8,918 nt of DNA from Solobacterium sp. (GTDB lineage Bacteria > Bacillota_I > Bacilli_A > Erysipelotrichales > Erysipelotrichaceae). Location: contig JAFOLE010000306.1 of assembly GCA_017419465.1 (NCBI GenBank), forward strand, positions 1 through 8,918. The letters are read 5' to 3'. Positions 5,320-8,918 of the stretch are shown in pieces. The notes under the pieces were generated by a model. The model worked only from the letters and a program-made list of their open reading frames with translations, was not told the DNA's origin and ran no database searches. Made by a program: the position numbers and the translations under genes. Numbering within the stretch: the stretch's first letter is position 1; each line of letters begins with the position of its first letter.

Positions 5320-8121
5320 TTACCGGATCTTCCATCTCAGTTCAGGATCTGCTTCGCCGGTAAAGGAAAGAACCGTACCGTGCAGTTCAAATGATGCCGG
5401 ATGCCCGTTTACCTCGAGGTTCTGTACAGAAAACGGATGACGGCAGAGATCGATTGCGACGGTGACAGGTCCGGATCTTACCGGCCGGTAATGTCCGCGG
5501 ATTTCGGTTTCGGTCTGCGCATAACCGAGCAGCGGGGATTCGATCCGGTACTGTTCCTTCGGCAGGGAAGGGGTCAGGGAAATGCCGGCTCCGGTATAGT
5601 TCGGGCACAGGAAGTGAACTGCGGTATACAGCGGCCATGCATGCGGATGCAGGCACTGGATGGGCCATTTTACGGCATCGGCGATCTCATAATCATCCGG
5701 TGTGCCGTCAAGATAATGCTGAAGATTTTCGCGTGCGGAAGCACTGACCCGTGTTGTGCCCGGGTATTCTCCAAGAATGGAAGTATACTGATCATCTGCA
5801 CTCCAGATGCCTGTCCAGATATCCGGATATACTTCGGCGTGTCTTGCCATGCTCATTTTCAGAAACTGCTCATAGGCAAGATCCGGGTCATAGCGGGTCA
5901 GTCCGATCATCAGCGGTCCGTTCAGCGCCCACCAGATCCAGCCGTCATTTTCTTCTCCGTCATAATCCGGAGCTTTCCGTTGTTTCATGGCACCGATCGG
6001 TGAAGGATCCATAACGAGTTCCTTCATGTTTCGGATCAGCGCTTCTGCATGTTCCGGGGTCAGTGCATCATTTATCAGTGGCCAGCAGTTTCCTTCCATG
6101 AAGAACTCTTCCTGATCACCGACAAATCCGTGGTGGTCATTTACCCAGATGCGCGGCACCCATTTGCCGTTGAAGACATGATTGACCGCTTCTTTCAGAC
6201 TGCCGGAAAACGCACATACTTCTTCTGCCGTCGGATCGCCGATCTGCCCCAGCATGTCCGCAAACAGATCCAGGCATACGGATGCCAGTCCGGAGGTATA
6301 AAGGCTTTCACCGATGGAGGGGGCGGTCCGTGCATCCTCCGGGGATACCGGGCGTGCCTTCCGGTGCTTCAGAACACGGGACCAGTCCGTCCAGAGCAGG
6401 CGGATCAGTCCGTGTTTTCCGACACCGATATTGTTCCGGACATACCGATAAAGCGACTTGCAGAGATCCAGTACGGTATGCGGTTCCGTATTGTTAAGGG
6501 AAGTGCAGCCGGTTTTCCGTTCCGAAAGATAGTCAAAGTCTTTCACTGCGAGGACATATTCGCATACTGCCCACAGCACCCACAGTTCCAGGTCGTCAAA
6601 CCGCTGCTCCATAGGCGGCCTGCGGTCTGCCCGGCTTTCTCCGGGATCCGTTCCGGTTCCTGCTTCGGTGATATAGGAAGCGGGTTCTCTGTTTTCTGAC
6701 CGGGGATCCTGCATCAGGACACCGTGTCCGGTAAGACCGGTGAAGATATAGCCGTCCCGGTCAACCATACGGAGCAGAAAATCATTGATTTCCTTTGCCT
6801 TTGCAGGGTCGGTATAAATGAACGGAAGAAGATGCGCCGCAATATCACGGACGAAAATATTGAACCCGTGAAGATACTGATAATTGCATCCCTGATTCAG
6901 CATGTGCGTATGCACCGCGTCATCATATGTCATGGAACTGCGCAGAAAATAACCGTGCCAGATCAGTTCGCGCTTCAGCGTTTTTTCCGCATCGCTTCCG
7001 TCCGTCTCAAAAAGAATCTGTTTTTCCTTCCATTTCATCATGGTCCGCGCAGGCTCATCGGACGCACAGGCGCTGTATTTTTTGACCATGGAATCCATGG
7101 AAACGCCTTCCGGTTCATAACCGGTAAGAAACACCAGTTCTTTTGACTCACCCGGGGAAAGTGAAAACGCTGTGCAGAGGATCAATGCGTTCTCTTCCTC
7201 ATTGTTTTCCGCCTGGCCGCCGCTGCCGGCATAATCACAGAACGCGGAATCCGCAAACAGGCGGTGCGGGCTGAAACTGACGGAACAGGTTTCTTCCTGG
7301 TTGAGCAGAAAGGAATACAGGGCAGGCGGATCAAGATCTTCATAAGACACGCCCGGCTCGATTTCCGGTCTGATTGCCTGATTCACTTCCTGAATGGAAG
7401 CGATGTTCCGCTCTTTATCCGCTTCCGGATACTGCCAGCCGGCAAAGCGGTGCTTCACACCTGCGCCGTGTTCATAAGCCGTGAAGACCCGCTCAAAATT
7501 CCGTGCAAATTCACGCCGGAAATAATAAGGGTAATCAGGACGCACATCATGGGCAGACTGATACTGAACCGGACGGGAAGAAAACTGATAGATCTCGCTG
7601 CCCCAGTAGGAATACCATTTCAGCTGTTTCACTTCGTCTGTATGGTTTGTGACCGTGACCCGGGTAAGAAACACCGGGTCATCTCCGTATGGCGCAAATG
7701 TAATCTCCTTTACGGAAAAGGAATCATTGCCTGTTTCCTTAAGGAAGTATCCCATACCGAACACGCGGCGGAACCCGGTCTGCCCGTGATAAAACGTGGA
7801 AAGGCAGTCTTTGCCGTCGAAAAGAAATCCGAATCCGCCGGCATATTGGTTTCGTTCCGGTACATAATCGTTCAGCAATTTCGGAGCGCCTTCATCCTGG
7901 CGTATCCGGATATATCCGAAATTCGATGTCAGACCGATGATCCGGTCATTCCCGATCTGGCTCCAGTGACTGCGGTAATCGCCCCAGATGGAGTCTTTGT
8001 TTACAAACGGCATCTTCTCTTCCAGATGGTACTGATCGCAGGTGTATTCATACGCCGGCAGTCCCCACTCATCTGTGATCCAGCTGCCAAAACTGCCGGA
8101 TCCGTAATTATTTTCAGGCAT
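5320..8121 (-). CDS. GH94-like (GH36-type) carbohydrate-active protein, possible glycoside phosphorylase (933 aa)
   Basis: Layout follows the cellobiose-phosphorylase superfamily: an N-terminal beta-sandwich (about 1-340, with DDPVFLTRVTVTNHTDE and LKWYSYWG), an (alpha/alpha)6 catalytic domain (about 375-845) and a C-terminal beta cap (to 933). Supporting motifs are FVRD (R425, D426), comparable with the substrate-binding Arg-Asp of GH94; LLWTDWS (D579, W580), comparable with the DWND loop carrying the general-acid aspartate; and MEGNCWPLINDA (675-686). The DWND asparagine is serine here, so activity may differ. No signal peptide or membrane segment is seen; the protein should be cytosolic. 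ATG at 8121 has GAGGA upstream (complement of 8129-8133). The gene diverges from a GH1 gene, which suggests beta-glucoside or oligosaccharide breakdown. A hydrolase of a related clan is an alternative. Superfamily is likely; substrate and reaction are unknown. Confidence 0.8.
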   Translation of the reverse strand: MPENNYGSGSFGSWITDEWGLPAYEYTCDQYHLEEKMPFVNKDSIWGDYRSHWSQIGNDRIIGLTSNFGYIRIRQDEGAPKLLNDYVPERNQYAGGFGFLFDGKDCLSTFYHGQTGFRRVFGMGYFLKETGNDSFSVKEITFAPYGDDPVFLTRVTVTNHTDEVKQLKWYSYWGSEIYQFSSRPVQYQSAHDVRPDYPYYFRREFARNFERVFTAYEHGAGVKHRFAGWQYPEADKERNIASIQEVNQAIRPEIEPGVSYEDLDPPALYSFLLNQEETCSVSFSPHRLFADSAFCDYAGSGGQAENNEEENALILCTAFSLSPGESKELVFLTGYEPEGVSMDSMVKKYSACASDEPARTMMKWKEKQILFETDGSDAEKTLKRELIWHGYFLRSSMTYDDAVHTHMLNQGCNYQYLHGFNIFVRDIAAHLLPFIYTDPAKAKEINDFLLRMVDRDGYIFTGLTGHGVLMQDPRSENREPASYITEAGTGTDPGESRADRRPPMEQRFDDLELWVLWAVCEYVLAVKDFDYLSERKTGCTSLNNTEPHTVLDLCKSLYRYVRNNIGVGKHGLIRLLWTDWSRVLKHRKARPVSPEDARTAPSIGESLYTSGLASVCLDLFADMLGQIGDPTAEEVCAFSGSLKEAVNHVFNGKWVPRIWVNDHHGFVGDQEEFFMEGNCWPLINDALTPEHAEALIRNMKELVMDPSPIGAMKQRKAPDYDGEENDGWIWWALNGPLMIGLTRYDPDLAYEQFLKMSMARHAEVYPDIWTGIWSADDQYTSILGEYPGTTRVSASARENLQHYLDGTPDDYEIADAVKWPIQCLHPHAWPLYTAVHFLCPNYTGAGISLTPSLPKEQYRIESPLLGYAQTETEIRGHYRPVRSGPVTVAIDLCRHPFSVQNLEVNGHPASFELHGTVLSFTGEADPELRWKIR

Positions 8122-8268
8122 AGCGATATCCTCTTTTCATTCAGTTTAGCATGTATGAAAAGTGCCTGAAAGCGGGATTACCTGAGCGTCTGCGCCAGGG
8201 TTTTGGACAGTTAAAAAACATACGTTAAATGTATCTCTGAATACAGACCGGAATCCGTATTGCGGTCC
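8122..8268. promoter_or_regulatory. Divergent control region, part facing the GH94-like gene
   Basis: No gene is seen here. For the leftward gene there is only a weak extended -10 candidate, TGC-TAAACT on the minus strand (complement of 8143-8151), very close to the ribosome binding site. TGAAAGCG at 8167-8174 matches a perfect half of a catabolite-response element, but the other half (to 8180) has two mismatches to the CcpA consensus. A 15-bp imperfect dyad, ATACGTT-A-AATGTAT, lies at 8220-8234. Confidence 0.35.
8246..8267. promoter_or_regulatory. Imperfect 22-bp palindrome abutting the GH1 promoter
   Basis: GACCG (8246-8250) and CGGTC (8263-8267) are inverted, and the inner AAT (8252-8254) and ATT (8259-8261) keep the symmetry, so 16 of 22 positions are symmetric. 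The site ends one base before the -35 box at 8269. Dyads of this size at this position are typical of regulator binding sites. The regulator is not encoded in the window. Confidence 0.5.
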
Positions 8269-8298
8269 TTGACATTCGTGCAATTATTCAAAGATAAT
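8269..8298 (+). promoter_or_regulatory. Sigma-A-type promoter of the GH1 gene
   Basis: A perfect TTGACA (8269-8274) is followed after 18 bp by GATAAT (8293-8298), five of six matches to the -10 consensus. Transcription would start near 8305, leaving a leader of about 77 bases before the ATG at 8382. This is the best promoter in the window. Confidence 0.75.
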
Positions 8299-8308
8299 AT
8301 AGTCACTC

Positions 8309-8332
8309 ATTATGTGTCATAGAACACAAAAT
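8309..8332. promoter_or_regulatory. 24-bp imperfect palindrome just downstream of the GH1 transcription start
   Basis: ATTATGTGT (8309-8317) and ACACAAAAT (8324-8332) are inverted with one mismatch around CATAGA. It begins only a few bases past the predicted start of transcription, where a bound repressor would block initiation or early elongation. It could also form a leader RNA hairpin. It does not resemble the antiterminator element of BglG-type systems. Confidence 0.5.
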
Positions 8333-8381
8333 GCCCATTATTCACAATCATTTTCATATCTGAACGGGAAAGGAGAACAAA

Positions 8382-8918
8382 ATGCCATTCAGAGACGATT
8401 TTCTTTGGGGAGGGGCGACAGCCGCAAACCAGTATGAAGGCGCCTGGGACACTGATGGGAAAGGTGCGTCCGTACCGGACCACTGCACCAACGGCTCTCA
8501 TAAGACCCCGAAACGGGTAACGCCGGAATTTGAGGAGGGAACCCTCTATCCTTCCAGAGAAGCGACCGACTTCTACCATCATTACAAAGAGGACATTGCC
8601 CTTGCGGCGGAGATGGGATTCCGGGTATTCCGGATGTCCATCAACTGGACGAGAATCTTCCCGACCGGCATGGAAGAAGAGCCGAACGAAGCGGGTCTTG
8701 CGTTCTATGACAACGTGTTCGATGAACTGAAAAAATACAATATCGAACCGCTTGTCACGATCTCCCATTATGAACTACCGTATGCGCTGGTTGAAAAGTA
8801 CAACGGCTGGTACGGCAGAGAGCTCGTAGAGTTCTATGTCCGCTACTGCCGTGCCATCTTTGAGCGCTATAAGGACAAGGTGAAGTACTGGCTGACATTC
8901 AACGAGATCAATGCCGGA
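8382..8918 (+). CDS. Glycoside hydrolase family 1, probable 6-phospho-beta-glucosidase (5' part, 179 codons, continues past the window)
   Basis: The protein starts MPFRDDFLWGGATAANQYEG, the standard GH1 N-terminus, with Q17 for sugar binding. FRMSINWTRIFP (83-94) and ISHYELP (127-133) follow. The window ends just after LTFNEIN, whose E175 is the acid/base catalyst; the nucleophile glutamate lies outside. SHYELP in place of the HWDLP of plain beta-glucosidases suggests a phospho-beta-glucosidase acting on sugars imported by a PTS, though the phosphate-binding residues near the C-terminus are not visible. GH1 proteins are usually about 450-480 residues. The ATG at 8382 follows AGGAG (8371-8375) by 6 bases. 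A strong promoter and two flanking dyads suggest induction by a substrate. Family certain; phospho-specificity likely. Confidence 0.93.
   Translation, partial: MPFRDDFLWGGATAANQYEGAWDTDGKGASVPDHCTNGSHKTPKRVTPEFEEGTLYPSREATDFYHHYKEDIALAAEMGFRVFRMSINWTRIFPTGMEEEPNEAGLAFYDNVFDELKKYNIEPLVTISHYELPYALVEKYNGWYGRELVEFYVRYCRAIFERYKDKVKYWLTFNEINAG

Noticed and set aside
7264..8169. A 301-codon plus-strand frame opposite the start of the GH94-like gene
   Set aside because: It is a composition shadow of the coding strand; the translation is not family-like and it ends inside the divergent control region.
8167..8180. Full catabolite-response element (CcpA site)
   Set aside because: Only the TGAAAGCG half matches; the second half has two mismatches to the consensus, so I mention it only as a weak half-site.
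8305..8381. BglG-type antiterminator or riboswitch in the GH1 leader
   Set aside because: No conserved antiterminator sequence, no overlapping terminator with a T-run and no known riboswitch pattern; a DNA operator explains the dyad more simply.
8310..8768. A 152-codon minus-strand frame overlapping the GH1 gene
   Set aside because: The plus-strand frame shows unmistakable GH1 motifs from its first codon, so this antisense frame is a shadow.

Overview
The window looks like chromosomal DNA of a Bacillota (Firmicutes) anaerobe, probably a gut member of Erysipelotrichia or Clostridia. The grounds are AGGAG-type ribosome binding sites, sigma-A-like promoters, roughly balanced base composition, and a mix of anaerobic flavin/Fe-S and sugar-catabolic enzymes. 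The genus cannot be read from the sequence. I see no mobile element, CRISPR array, rRNA or tRNA.

Layout. (1) 1-2244: a leftward cluster, in transcription order a metallo-beta-lactamase-fold hydrolase (2165-1326), a 60-residue remnant of a nucleoside hydrolase (1284-1102) and an aldo/keto reductase (1041-190). Several hairpins lie beyond the last stop. (2) 2244-4315: a leftward 673-residue Old Yellow Enzyme-type FMN/4Fe-4S/FAD oxidoreductase, closed by a clear intrinsic terminator that separates it from cluster 1. (3) 4508-5111: a rightward hexapeptide O-acetyltransferase, divergent from the oxidoreductase, with its own promoter and terminator. (4) 5320-8121: a leftward 933-residue GH94-like (alpha/alpha)6 carbohydrate-active protein, convergent with the acetyltransferase. 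(5) 8382-8918: the first 179 codons of a rightward GH1 probable 6-phospho-beta-glucosidase, cut by the window edge just after its acid/base glutamate.

How the genes may work together. The GH94-like protein and the GH1 enzyme diverge from a 260-bp control region with a good promoter for the GH1 gene and three dyad symmetries, which suggests a regulated beta-glucoside or oligosaccharide locus. Both proteins lack a signal peptide, so sugars would be processed inside the cell after import; no transporter or regulator gene is visible here. The acetyltransferase may act on sugars too. The oxidoreductase and cluster 1 look like separate transcription units with unknown physiological substrates.

The most unusual items are the truncated nucleoside hydrolase still sitting in an operon with its ribosome binding site, the uncharacterised GH94-like protein with a divergent catalytic-loop motif, and the dyad-rich GH1 promoter. 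I found no strong evidence for a wholly new biological system.
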